Made by a program: the position numbers and the translations under genes. This document shows positions 28,088-37,799 of a DNA stretch of 64,000 nucleotides, one piece after another (positions within the stretch are counted from its first letter, which is position 1; each line of letters starts with the position of its first letter). The notes beneath the pieces are model-generated. The model did not search any database. It saw nothing but the letters and a program-made list of their open reading frames with translations, and was not told the DNA's origin. The stretch comes from Sanderia malayensis (taxonomy: Eukaryota; Cnidaria; Scyphozoa; Semaeostomeae; Pelagiidae), in NCBI GenBank assembly GCA_013076295.1, contig RQOL01000499.1, forward strand, positions 1 through 64,000, given 5' to 3'.

Positions 28088-28528
28088 TGTTGAGAATATC
28101 AATTCTCTCTGATTCTTTGTTACGAGTGACCGAGACAACTCAGAAGAAAAAGCCTGTCTTTGAATTTTATATGTATTTGACAAAACTAAACTAACGATAC
28201 ATTGCAAGATCCAGTTCACATTTTAAGAGTCTGTAGATCAAATTAAACAATTTCACTTATACGTTTGTGCAAGGAACTACAAATTTATCATCCAATCAAC
28301 GTTACAGAATTAAGGTACGTAAGTATAAGTTCGACCAATGAAATTTAAGTATATCTATTACGAATTAAGGTGGTGGCTGTGATTAATACTTGAATAACTA
28401 CGGCTATTTCCTGATCTCGTTTTCGGAAAGAGGCTATGACGTAAATATGAATAAATGAATAAGAAAGAAATAGGTTGGCAAAATTTGCTTCCTAGCGGCG
28501 CTCCCATGGAATGCTGGGAAACCCAACA
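28088..28528 (-). repeat. BEL/Pao 3' LTR
   Basis: 441 bp, TGTTGAGAATATC to GGGAAACCCAACA on the plus strand. It differs from the other LTR at six positions (~98.6% identical), consistent with a young insertion. It is the downstream LTR in element orientation and would supply the polyadenylation region. Confidence 0.95.
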
Positions 28529-28540
28529 TTCTCCCCCCGC
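28529..28540 (-). other. Polypurine tract of the BEL/Pao element
   Basis: On the element strand GCGGGGGGAGAA lies directly against the 3' LTR. This is the expected place and composition for the plus-strand DNA priming site. Confidence 0.8.
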
Positions 28541-28544
28541 TGAC

Positions 28545-31500
28545 TCAGCATGAGTCAAGCATAAGGCGCGTTTTCCAGCAGGCGTCCTTCGCCGCGGCGC
28601 GCTTGGGCGCTCTATCCTGTACCGATACATTTCCCTTCACACATTCCTTAGAACTCCCGGGCTCCTCTCTTCCGTTCTCAACATAATCCTCACGGTCCTT
28701 TTTGCTCACTTCAAGAGGTATAAGTTTCTGAAGAGGTCTATGAAGAATATCCATCTTACCCTTGGTGCAAATACGCACCGCTGCTCCCCTCACCACACCA
28801 TCTTTTCCTTTGACCAATTTGTGTATGACACCCATTCTCCAATGATGCTTCTTGAGACTGTCGTCTTTTATTAGCACGAGGTCTCCATTTTCAATCTTCA
28901 CTTCTCCCGTAGACCTGCTTCGATGAAATTCTCTAAGGTCAACGAGATACTCACGTTTCCAATGAGACCTGAAATGATCAAGTTTCTGCACAAGATACCA
29001 AAATCTCTTTGTATGAGATGGTGTATCTTCATCATTACAATCGATATCAAGGTCTAAATTCTGAGCTAACATAAGTAATTTCCTACCAAAGAGTAAATGA
29101 AAGGGGGTTAATGGCTCAGAATCAATCTCATCGTAAAGATAAGTCAAGGGCCTACCGTTAACAATGCTCTCAATTTCGAGCAACACAGTGTTAAGTTCAT
29201 CTAACGTGAGGCGTGCATTCCCCAGAACCTTTCGGAGACATCGCTTCACGGTCCCTACAAGCCTTTCAAAGTACCCTCCCCACCAGGGTGCCCTCTCCAT
29301 GTTGAATCTCCATTTGATTCTCCTGTCCATCAAGAAAGCCATGAAGGATTGATTATCTGCAAGAGAATCTAAAAATTTAGCTGAAAACTTGAATGTTTTT
29401 GCGTTATCCGTGTTTATAAGTGATGGCATTCCTCGTCGAGCAGTGAAACGTCTAAAGCTCCTAAGAAATGTTGGCCCTGTAAGATCTGTGACCAAATCTA
29501 AATGAATTGCTCTAGAAGTACAGCATGTATAAAGCACAATGTAACATTTTTCCATGTCTCCTGATTTTGCTTTGTGGAGTAATGGTCCTGCAAAATCGAT
29601 TCCGACGTTAGTAAAAGGTGGAACGTCCTTAACTCTGAACGCCGGTAAAGACGCTTCTGGCGGCTTATTATACGGTTTACCTCGATCACGAATACACTGT
29701 AAACATTGACTCAACAACCTTTTCACATACTGTCTTCCTTTAGGAATCCAGAACCTACTACGCAGTTCCGCCAAGGTGCTCTTAACTCCTAAGTGTCCTA
29801 CCTTCTTGTGACAGTCAAGCACTATCAACTTAGTAAACTCATCATTTCTTGGCAAAATTATTGGATACATAGATGGTGCTTCCAATTCTGAGTTTCCTAA
29901 TCTACCCTTGCATATCAACAACTCGTTTTCCTCGACAAGCCTAAGTTGAGCCTTAAGTGAGTTAAATTCTTTCAATGTCTGCAGCTTCTGCTGTCTGTCC
30001 TTCAGCCATATGCATTCCGCCCTTTTGATCTCCGTTACACTCAAGTTCCCATTCGTCCTATCCTGTCTGCTACTCCTAAGATTATCAACAAAACGCATAA
30101 CATATGACGTCACTCTGATAAATTTTCCTAAGCTGCTAAATCGATTAATGTCAATGATAGCTGATACCGATACCCCTGGTTTGCGTTCGTTAGTTGCAAT
30201 CAACGCGTTTACCGTTTTCTTCCTTTCTTTATTAGCTTCTTCTAAATCAAAGCAAGGCAATCCGTTGGGCCAGTGCTTGCTGCCCATTGTTAACCATTTG
30301 GGACCTTCCCACCACAATTTACTATCCACAAGAACACCAGCTGGGACTCCTCTTGACCCTATATCTGCTGGATTGCAAATACCTGCACAATGGGCCCAGT
30401 GCTCCTTATTTGTCAATTGGAAAATTTCATTTACCCGATGTTGGACAAATTGTTTCCACTGTGCGTTGTTATTTATCCAGCATAACACGGTTTTCGAATC
30501 AGACCAATACCTACAACCCTCAATCCTTACCTGTGTGCTCAGTGCTTTGTACACCGTGTCCATCAAGGTAGATAATATACGGGCAGCCATCAACTCTACT
30601 CTAGGGATAGACAATTCCTTTAAGGGGGCAACCCTCGATTTTGCACAAATGAGACTTGAATATATTCTACCATTGATTTCATACACAAGGTAGACCATAG
30701 CACTATATGCTGATTTACTAGCATCAGCAAACCCATGAAGATAACAATTTTTTACATCACCTGAGGCTTGTTTGTAGAGACATCTGGGGATGGAAACTGT
30801 CTGCACGTTTCTCAACTCAGTGATCAGTTTACGCCATCTAAGCAATTTGTCCTCTGGAATCTCATCATCCCAAGAAAGTTTCAAGCAACAATGCTCCTGA
30901 AATAGAATCTTTAATTCTATGACAATGGGGCAAATCAGTCCTAAGGGGTCAAAGAATCTGGCTATTGTGCTCAGAACTAGCCTTTTAGTTACCTTTGATT
31001 CATTGATGCCTTCTATAATCCTGTTAAAATCGAATCCTATCATATCCTGATCCATATCCCATGCTACTCCTAACACCTTGGTTTTCCTATCTGATGCTTC
31101 AACACCTAGCATTTCCTTAGCATAGGAATTATCACTTTCTGACACAGAATCCTTTTCCAATGTCTTTCCATCCATTTGGAACTCCTTGCTTAATTGGGGG
31201 TTATTAGATTTCCACTTCCTGAGGTTAAATCCTCCAGCTCTCATATAAGCCTTTGCATTCTGAAAAAGCTCCCTCCCTTCTTCTACATTCTTGCTACCAG
31301 ATACTAAATCATCTACATAAAAGCTTTTAGCAAGTTTCTCACTGAGGTTTGGATCTCTGCCTTGATACAAGCTTATGTGATACCTGAGAACTGCATTGAG
31401 GAGAAAGGGGGAACTGTTCACACCAAAAACCACCCTTTTAAATCTGTAAACGTTTACTGCAGGATCCTTTTCTTCTATATTGTCAACCCATAAAAAGCGT

Positions 31501-33137
31501 AGACAATCCCGATCATCAGGTTCAACTTCCACATTGAGAAATGCCTTCTCAATATCAGAGATGATAGCAATATGGTGCTCCCTAAATCTTAGCAATATCT
31601 CAAACAACAAAGGTGTTAAAGATGGCCCCACGTGTAAGCAATCATTAAGGGATATTCCATGCTTACCTTCCTTTGAAGAGGCATCGTAAACCACTCTCAC
31701 CTTGGTTGTTTCAGCATCCTTTCTTATGACAGCTTGATGAGGGAGATAACATGTCTTGTTGCCAGATTCGAGCTCATACACTTGCTCTATCATGTCTGCA
31801 TCCAACTGTTCCTTGATGATCTTGTCATAATTCTTCAGAATTTCTGGCTGTTCTCTCAATTTTCGCATTTGACCTTTTAGTCTGGCCAAACTTAAGGAAT
31901 AATTTGTGGGTAAAGGAGCATGTCCAACCTTCCAAGGTAATTGGACTGAATATCTTTCACATGTAAACTTTACGTTATCAAGAAAACCTTCATACACTTC
32001 ATTCTCCTTACATATTCCCAAAGTTTCCAAATCCCACATTTTTGACAATTCACTATCCAATGGCATGGCTCTATCAGATACATTCAATGAATTTGACTGC
32101 ATAGATGTAACAACACTAACATTTACTTGTTCAGAAGAATATAAGCTCTTACCTCTTAAAGGTCCTGATAAAACCCACCCAAATTTGGTTTCTATTGCCA
32201 CAGGTTCTCCTGGCTTTCCTCTTCTAATTTGTCCATCTTGGAATTCATGTAGGAAATCTGTTCCGAGCAGGATATCAATTTCCAGGGTGTCTTCTGACCT
32301 GCAAACATCTGAGAACCATACACCTTTTAAATGCTCATAATCATGTTTAATTAATTCTAGGTGTTCGTTGGCAACCTGAGATATTTTATCAACTACATAA
32401 GCTTCTATATTTCCAACATTCCTTCTCTCTGTCGACTCAAGCTCAACTCTCACAACATCCCTCACTCTTTCATCTGCTTTCACATCTCCGAATGTAGAAA
32501 TTGCTAATCTCTCTTCCCTCAGCGGCTGCAAGGATAACTTAGTTGCTGCATTGCGTGTAATAAACGTCTTATGGCTGCCTGAATCAAAAAGAACGCGAAC
32601 CTTAAGAGAGCTGCTGTCCTTATTGCCCTTAGCTAATGCTAAAGCAGTTTGCAAAACGGCCCTCCCCCCATATTCTAAATTATTCATACAAGACGTAGTA
32701 TTAACAGCATTACTAACCGTAGACGAATTCGTTACTTCAGCCTGACCACCGTTAGTATCTAAATCTACAGCTACCGAAGAATTCTTATCACAAATTGCAA
32801 CATGATGCTTACGTTTGCATTCGCTACATACGGTCTTATTATAACACTGAAAGGCCCTGTGACCTTTATTTAGGCACACTAAACAACGTCCTTGTTTAAA
32901 GATAAAATTCTTGCGCTCTTCTCTTGTGCCTACCTTGGTACATTCCTTTTCTTCGTGATTCCCATCACAGAACACACAGGTCTTCGACTTGCGATCGCCA
33001 TTTTTCTGAGTGAGTAAAGCGCTAGCACTTGCTGTGGTTTGCGGCCTCCTTTGCGGCCTCGATTTGAACTCTTCTACGTCTTTCCTGGAATTTCCGTTTC
33101 CGAATTTCACTGACGTCATCTGGCTTTCACGCAATTC
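28545..33137 (-). CDS. BEL/Pao polyprotein downstream of the gag TAG (zinc knuckles, PR, RT, RNase H, IN)
   Basis: About 1,530 codons, uninterrupted, in the same frame as upstream gag, ending TGA at 28545-28547. The first downstream ATG is at 33119; a TTG at 33134 is an unlikely start. Numbering residues from that TTG: Cys/His knuckles at ~53-115 (CVFCDGNHEEKEC, CLVCLNKGHRAFQC, CSECKRKHH); aspartic protease with DSG at 184-186 and GTDFLHEF at ~291; RT with ISDIEKAF at ~526 and YVDD at 606-609; RNase H with FADASKSAY (~802) and YWSDSKTV (~876). The integrase zinc site is H1109/H1114/C1144/C1147, and its catalytic residues are D1180 (GIDFAGP), D1243 (NTDNAKTF) and E1290 (YFERLVGTVKR). A DUF5641-like C-terminal region covers ~1378-1475. 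All catalytic residues are present, so the enzymes look intact. How they would be expressed past the TAG is unclear. Confidence 0.95.
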   Translation of the reverse strand, partial: ELRESQMTSVKFGNGNSRKDVEEFKSRPQRRPQTTASASALLTQKNGDRKSKTCVFCDGNHEEKECTKVGTREERKNFIFKQGRCLVCLNKGHRAFQCYNKTVCSECKRKHHVAICDKNSSVAVDLDTNGGQAEVTNSSTVSNAVNTTSCMNNLEYGGRAVLQTALALAKGNKDSSSLKVRVLFDSGSHKTFITRNAATKLSLQPLREERLAISTFGDVKADERVRDVVRVELESTERRNVGNIEAYVVDKISQVANEHLELIKHDYEHLKGVWFSDVCRSEDTLEIDILLGTDFLHEFQDGQIRRGKPGEPVAIETKFGWVLSGPLRGKSLYSSEQVNVSVVTSMQSNSLNVSDRAMPLDSELSKMWDLETLGICKENEVYEGFLDNVKFTCERYSVQLPWKVGHAPLPTNYSLSLARLKGQMRKLREQPEILKNYDKIIKEQLDADMIEQVYELESGNKTCYLPHQAVIRKDAETTKVRVVYDASSKEGKHGISLNDCLHVGPSLTPLLFEILLRFREHHIAIISDIEKAFLNVEVEPDDRDCLRFLWVDNIEEKDPAVNVYRFKRVVFGVNSSPFLLNAVLRYHISLYQGRDPNLSEKLAKSFYVDDLVSGSKNVEEGRELFQNAKAYMRAGGFNLRKWKSNNPQLSKEFQMDGKTLEKDSVSESDNSYAKEMLGVEASDRKTKVLGVAWDMDQDMIGFDFNRIIEGINESKVTKRLVLSTIARFFDPLGLICPIVIELKILFQEHCCLKLSWDDEIPEDKLLRWRKLITELRNVQTVSIPRCLYKQASGDVKNCYLHGFADASKSAYSAMVYLVYEINGRIYSSLICAKSRVAPLKELSIPRVELMAARILSTLMDTVYKALSTQVRIEGCRYWSDSKTVLCWINNNAQWKQFVQHRVNEIFQLTNKEHWAHCAGICNPADIGSRGVPAGVLVDSKLWWEGPKWLTMGSKHWPNGLPCFDLEEANKERKKTVNALIATNERKPGVSVSAIIDINRFSSLGKFIRVTSYVMRFVDNLRSSRQDRTNGNLSVTEIKRAECIWLKDRQQKLQTLKEFNSLKAQLRLVEENELLICKGRLGNSELEAPSMYPIILPRNDEFTKLIVLDCHKKVGHLGVKSTLAELRSRFWIPKGRQYVKRLLSQCLQCIRDRGKPYNKPPEASLPAFRVKDVPPFTNVGIDFAGPLLHKAKSGDMEKCYIVLYTCCTSRAIHLDLVTDLTGPTFLRSFRRFTARRGMPSLINTDNAKTFKFSAKFLDSLADNQSFMAFLMDRRIKWRFNMERAPWWGGYFERLVGTVKRCLRKVLGNARLTLDELNTVLLEIESIVNGRPLTYLYDEIDSEPLTPFHLLFGRKLLMLAQNLDLDIDCNDEDTPSHTKRFWYLVQKLDHFRSHWKREYLVDLREFHRSRSTGEVKIENGDLVLIKDDSLKKHHWRMGVIHKLVKGKDGVVRGAAVRICTKGKMDILHRPLQKLIPLEVSKKDREDYVENGREEPGSSKECVKGNVSVQDRAPKRAAAKDACWKTRLMLDSC

Positions 33138-34043
33138 CTATTCTTCTGTTAGGGCAGCCAGCATTTCCTGAATCGTCCAGTCTTGATAATTTCCTTTGCA
33201 TCCCCTAGCCATGTTAAGTCTAACCCCTTCAGGGATTTTATCCAACAAGACCGGCACGACGATTGCCGAATAAGTGTCTTCATCCACTTTCATCGCCTGA
33301 AGGGCTCTATAATGAGTTTCTATGGTATCGTTAAGTTCACGAAGTCTACTTATGTTTCTATCACTATAAACCGGTTGAGCATTTATCATTTCGTTCACGT
33401 GGGCTCTTTTTATCGCTGTAGGCTTCGCAAATCTTTGTTCCAAGAGCCTTAGGGCTTTCTCATAATTCATCTCAGTAAGGGAGAAACCCGATATCACTTT
33501 TTTAGCTGGCTCTTCTAGATAATATCTCAAATAAGAAAACTTATCTACCTCTGAGATTTCTTCCTTTTCATGTACGGCACTTCTGAATGAGTCCCAGAAC
33601 TCAGGCCAGTCAATGGTGCGTCCAGAGAACTTTTTTAACTCCAGCTTCGGTAGTTTGGCTCTAACCTTGAATCTTGAAGAATGGGCTGAGCTTTCAATGC
33701 TATCGATCGACAAAACTGAGTTTCTTCTTTGGTGGTTCTGGCTTTCGTAGTTAGATCGCAGCAAATCTCTGATCTTCAACAACCCTGCCGTTATCTTTCT
33801 CTGAAACGACCCAGCTTCTTGGATTTCTGTCATGCACGCTTCGTCTTCCTCTTCGTCGATTTCAGAGACTTTCTGCAGGATCTGTTCGTCTAGTCTCTTC
33901 AAAACTTCACGCTTTTCCTCCAACTGCTCTTCAATTTCATGCAATGTAGTTTCGTCTGTCTCTTCTTCGATCTGTGAGAGAAGCCCTGTCACATATCCAC
34001 GATATCCTCCTCTTATTTTCTTTTCTTTCGAGATGTCTTCCAT
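33138..34043 (-). CDS. BEL/Pao gag N-terminal part, ended by in-frame TAG
   Basis: 301 codons from ATG at 34043 to TAG at 33138-33140. The frame is open to 34079, but that stretch overlaps the primer site and starts with TTG, so the internal ATG is preferred. Residues ~25-75 are Glu-rich and probably coiled-coil. Residues ~130-270 match the DUF1759 type of retroelement gag (LPKLELKKFSGR, WPEFWDSF, KFSYLRYYLEEPA, RLLEQRFAKP). In relatives this region runs on into zinc knuckles in one protein; here the knuckles lie after the TAG in the same frame. The TAG therefore splits gag itself rather than marking a gag/pol border. It is more likely an inactivating point mutation than programmed readthrough, but both fit the sequence. 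Confidence 0.93.
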   Translation of the reverse strand: MEDISKEKKIRGGYRGYVTGLLSQIEEETDETTLHEIEEQLEEKREVLKRLDEQILQKVSEIDEEEDEACMTEIQEAGSFQRKITAGLLKIRDLLRSNYESQNHQRRNSVLSIDSIESSAHSSRFKVRAKLPKLELKKFSGRTIDWPEFWDSFRSAVHEKEEISEVDKFSYLRYYLEEPAKKVISGFSLTEMNYEKALRLLEQRFAKPTAIKRAHVNEMINAQPVYSDRNISRLRELNDTIETHYRALQAMKVDEDTYSAIVVPVLLDKIPEGVRLNMARGCKGNYQDWTIQEMLAALTEE

Positions 34044-34060
34044 TTTTTCCAGCCACAAGT

Positions 34061-34078
34061 ATCCGGCTCGGTGGACCA
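34061..34078 (-). other. tRNA primer-binding site (Tyr-like)
   Basis: On the element strand, two bases after the 5' LTR, is TGGTCCACCGAGCCGGAT. From memory, a eukaryotic tRNA-Tyr 3' end would give TGGTCCTTCGAGCCGGAA, which agrees at 15-16 of 18 positions. The identity of the tRNA is an inference; the position and the TGG start are directly visible. Confidence 0.7.
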
Positions 34079-34080
34079 AT

Positions 34081-34521
34081 TGTTGAGAATATCAATTCTC
34101 TCTGATTCTTTGTTACGAGTGACCGAGACAACTCAGAAGAAAAAGTCTGTCTTTGAATTTTATATGTAATTGACAAAACTAAACTAACGATACATTGCAA
34201 GATCCAGTTCACATTTTAAGAGTCTGTAGATCAAATTAAACAATTTCACTTATACGTTTGTGCAAGGAACTATAAATTTATCATCCAATCAACGTTACAG
34301 AATTAAGGTACGTAAGTATAAGTTCGACCAATGAAATTTAAGTATATCTATTACGAATTAAGGTGGTGGCTGTGATTAATACTTGAATAGCTACGGCTAT
34401 TTCCTGATCTCGTTTTCGGAAAGAGGCTATGACGTAAATATGAATAAATGAATAAGAAAGAAATAGGTTGGCAAAATTTGCTTCCTAGCGGCGCTCGCGT
34501 GGAATGCTGGGAAACCCAACA
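34081..34521 (-). repeat. BEL/Pao 5' LTR
   Basis: 441 bp, the upstream LTR in element orientation, which should hold the promoter. A TATA-like CATATAAAATTC is visible on the element strand (complement of about 34155-34166). It differs from the 3' LTR at six single bases, including two in the GCTCGCGTGG / GCTCCCATGG segment near its start. Confidence 0.95.
34156..34166 (-). promoter_or_regulatory. TATA-like motif in the 5' LTR
   Basis: ATATAAAATTC on the element strand lies in the last quarter of the LTR, a plausible core promoter position. Motif only; the transcription start is unknown. Confidence 0.35.
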
Positions 34522-34526
34522 AGCTG
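34522..34526. repeat. Target-site duplication, right copy (BEL/Pao)
   Basis: AGCTG identical to 28083-28087; satellite B resumes in register as AGCTGTTCTCACGTTGATTC. Confidence 0.9.
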
Positions 34527-36608
34527 TTCTCACGTTGATTCGTGTGTAAATTGTGGGAAGGAATTTTTTTTCATTACTGTAATTTATGTGAATCATGGTT
34601 ACTTTTCATTAGTGTAAATTGTGGGAAAGAACTTTAAATTGTTATTAGTTTTAGGGGTATTTATGTAGATTCGTGTGTAAGTTGTGGGAATGAATGTTAA
34701 CTTTCATCAGCCGAAATTGTGGGAATGAATGTCATTTTTCATTAGTGTAAATTGTGGGAACGAATTTTATATATTTTATTTCTTTTAGTTGTTTTTGCGT
34801 GCAATCATGTGTCAATTGTGAGAATCAATGTCAACTTTCTTCAGTCTAAATTGTGGGAATGAATGTCACTTGTCATTAGTGTAAATGGTAGGAATGAATA
34901 TTATCTCTTTTATCTGTTTTTACAGTTTTTGCGTGGATTGATGTGTAAATTGTGGGGATGAAGGTTATTTTTCATTACTGCAAATTGTGGGAATGAATGC
35001 TCTATTATTCATTAGTTTTAGCTGTTCTTAAGTTGATTCGTGTGTAAATTGTGGGAATGAATTTTTTTTCATAACTGTAATTTATGGGAATCAATGTTAC
35101 TTTTCATTAGGGTAAATTGTGGGAAAGAATGTTATATTTTTTATTTCTTTTAGTTGTTTTTGCGTGCATTCATGTGTCAATTGTTTTTTAATGGATGATA
35201 ACTTTCATCAGCCGAAATTGTGGGAATGAATGCCATTTTTCATTACTGTAAATTGTGGGAGTGAATCTTAGTTCTCATTAGTGTAATTTCTTGGAATACA
35301 TGTTATTTCTCATAAACTGTAATTTGTGGGAATCAATGTCAACTTTCATCAGTCTAAATTGTGGCAATGAATGTCCTTTCTCATTAGTGTAAATTGTGGG
35401 AATGAATATTATCTTTTTTATCTGTTTTTGCCGTTTTTGCATGGATTCATGTGTAAATTGTGGGAATGAATTTTTTTTCATTACTGTAATGTGTGGGAAT
35501 CAATTTTACTTTTCATTAGTGTAATTTGTGGGAAAGAATGCTATATTTTTTTTAGCTCTTTTTACGTGGAACAATGTGTAAATTGTGGGAATCAATGTCA
35601 ACTTTCATCAGTCTAAATTGTGGGAATGAATGTCACTTTCATTAGTGTAAATTGTGGGAATGAATATTATCTTTTTTATCTGTTTCTACCGTTTTTGCGT
35701 GGATTCATGTGTAAATTGTGGGGATGAAGGTTATTTTTCATTACTGCAAATTGTGGGAATGAATGCTCTATTATTGTTTAGTTTTAGCTGTTCTCACGTT
35801 GATTCGTGTGTAAATTGTGGGAAGGAATTTTTTTTCATTACTGTAATTTATGTGAATGATGGTTACTTTTCATTAGTGTAAATTGTGGGAAGGAATGCTA
35901 TATACTTTTTAGCTCTTTTTACGTGGAATAATGTGTAAATTGTGGAAATCAATGGCATTTCACAACAGTCTAACTTGTGGGAATGAATGTTTCTTTTCAT
36001 CAGCCGAAATTGTGGGAATGAATGTCAGTTTTCCATTAGTGTAAATCGTGGGCAAGAATGTTATATTTTTTATTTCTTTTAGTTGTTTTTGCGTGCAATC
36101 ATGTGTCAATTGTGGGAATCAATGTCAACTTTCATCAGTCTAAAATGTGGGAATGAATGTCACTTGTCATTAGTGTAAATGGTGGGAATGAATATTATCT
36201 TTTTTATCTGTTTTCACCGTTTTTGCGTGGTTTCATGTGTAAATTGTGGAGATGAAGGTTATTTTTCATTACTGCAAATTGTGGGAATGAATGCTCTATT
36301 ATTGTTTAGTTTTACCTGTTCTTACGTTGATTCGTGTATAAATTGTGGGAATTAGTGTTAATTTTCAATACTGTAAATTGTGGGAATGGATGTTAATTTT
36401 CACGAATCGAAATTGTGAGATTAATCTTATTTTGTATTACTGTAAATTGTGGGAATGAATGTCATAATTTTTATTTGTTTTCGACGTTTTTGCGTGGATT
36501 CAAGTCTAAATTGTGGGAATTAATGTCTCTTTCCTTTAGTGCAAATTGTGGAATGAGCGTTAAATTTTTATTTGTTTTAGGTGTATTTATGTTGATTCGT
36601 GTGTAAGG

Positions 36609-36698
36609 TGTGGGAATGAATATTAATTTGACTGAACAGAGTAACTAAAAGTGTTTTCACTACGTTTTAGATGGATTAACGTAGATTCACGTGTGAAT
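36609..36698. repeat. A-like ~90-bp unit within satellite B (4)
   Basis: Contains TTGACTGAACAGAGTAACT and TTTTAGATGGATTAACG, followed by GTAGATTCACGTGTGAATTG. Confidence 0.78.
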
Positions 36699-37398
36699 TG
36701 TGGGAATGGATGTAAATCTTGATGTGACTAAATTGTGGGAATGAATGTTACTTTTCATTAGTGTAAATTGTGGGAAAGAATGCTATATACTTTTTAGCTC
36801 TTTTTACGTGGAATAATGTGTAAATTGTGGGAACCAATGTCATTTCTCAGCAGTCTAAATTGTGGGAATGAATGTTTCTTTTCATTAGTGCAAATTGTTT
36901 GAAAGAATGTTATATTTTTTATTTCCTTTAGCTGCTTTTACGTGAAATCATGTGTAAATTGTGGGAATGTATGATAATTTTCACCAGTCGAAGTTGTGGG
37001 AGTGAATCTTAATTTTCATAAGTGTATATTGTGGAAGTGAATCTTAATGCTCACTAGTGTAAATTCTCGGAATGCATGTTATTTCTCTTTATTGTAAGTT
37101 GTGGGAATCAATGTCAATTTTCATCAGTCTAAATTTTGGGAATGAATGTCACTTTTCATTAGTGTAAAATGTGGGAATGAATGTTATCTTTTTTATCTGT
37201 TTTTACCGTTTTTGCGTGCATTCACGTGTAACATGTGGGAATGAATATTTTTCATTACTGTAACTTATGGGAATCAATGTTACTTTTCATTAGTCTAAAT
37301 TGTGGAAATGAATGTTTCTTTTCATTACTGCAAATTGTGGTAATGAACGTTAAATTTTTATTGCTTTTAGGTGTATTTACGTTCGTTCGTGTGTAAGA

Positions 37399-37488
37399 TG
37401 GGGGAATGAATGTTAATATGACGGAAAAAAGTAACTAAAAATGTTTTCACTGTGTTTCAGATGGATTTACGTAGATTCACGTGTGAAT
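37399..37488. repeat. A-like ~90-bp unit within satellite B (5)
   Basis: Closest to the unit at 22749, sharing TTTCAGATGGATTTACG; the two also share surrounding monomers, so they are probably copies of one segment. Confidence 0.78.
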
Positions 37489-37799
37489 TGTGGGAATGCA
37501 TATAAATTTTGATCTGACAAAAATCTGGGAATTATTGTTACTTTTCATTAGTGTAAATTGTGGGAAAGAATGTTATATTTTTTATTTCTTTTATTTGTTT
37601 TTGCGTGCATTCATGTGTCAATTGTTTTATAGTGGATGATAATTTTCATCAGCCGAAATTGTGGGAATGAATGTCATTTTTCATTACTGTAATTTGTGGG
37701 AGTGAATCGTAATTCTCATTAGTGTAATTTCTCGGAATACATGTTATTTCTCGTAAATTGTAAATTGTGGGAATCAATGTCAACTTTCATCAGTCTAAA

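Larger units (their letters stand above)
28088..34521 (-). mobile_element. BEL/Pao-type LTR retrotransposon, nearly complete
   Basis: A 6,434-bp element bounded by 441-bp direct LTRs with TG...CA ends and a 5-bp AGCTG target duplication, in the size range known for BEL/Pao. On the minus strand the order is LTR, tRNA primer site, gag (DUF1759-like, then zinc knuckles), protease, reverse transcriptase, RNase H, integrase, a C-terminal region, polypurine tract and LTR. Protease before RT and integrase last is the BEL/Pao and Gypsy order; the DUF1759 gag, the DSG protease and the FYVDDLVSG RT box point to BEL/Pao. There is no env-like ORF. Only one coding lesion is visible, a TAG in gag. Confidence 0.96.

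Noticed and set aside
28359..28630. Separate 90-codon minus-strand frame across the 3' LTR border
   Set aside because: It overlaps the end of the polyprotein in another frame and runs into the LTR; no env or accessory-protein features are visible.
28545..33134. Plus-strand frames of 62-227 codons inside the BEL/Pao element (for example 30010-30693)
   Set aside because: They are antisense shadows of the polyprotein and show no domain signals of their own.
34044..34079. TTG at 34079 as the gag start
   Set aside because: It overlaps the primer-binding site and is not an ATG; ATG at 34043 is the first standard start and leaves a normal short leader.
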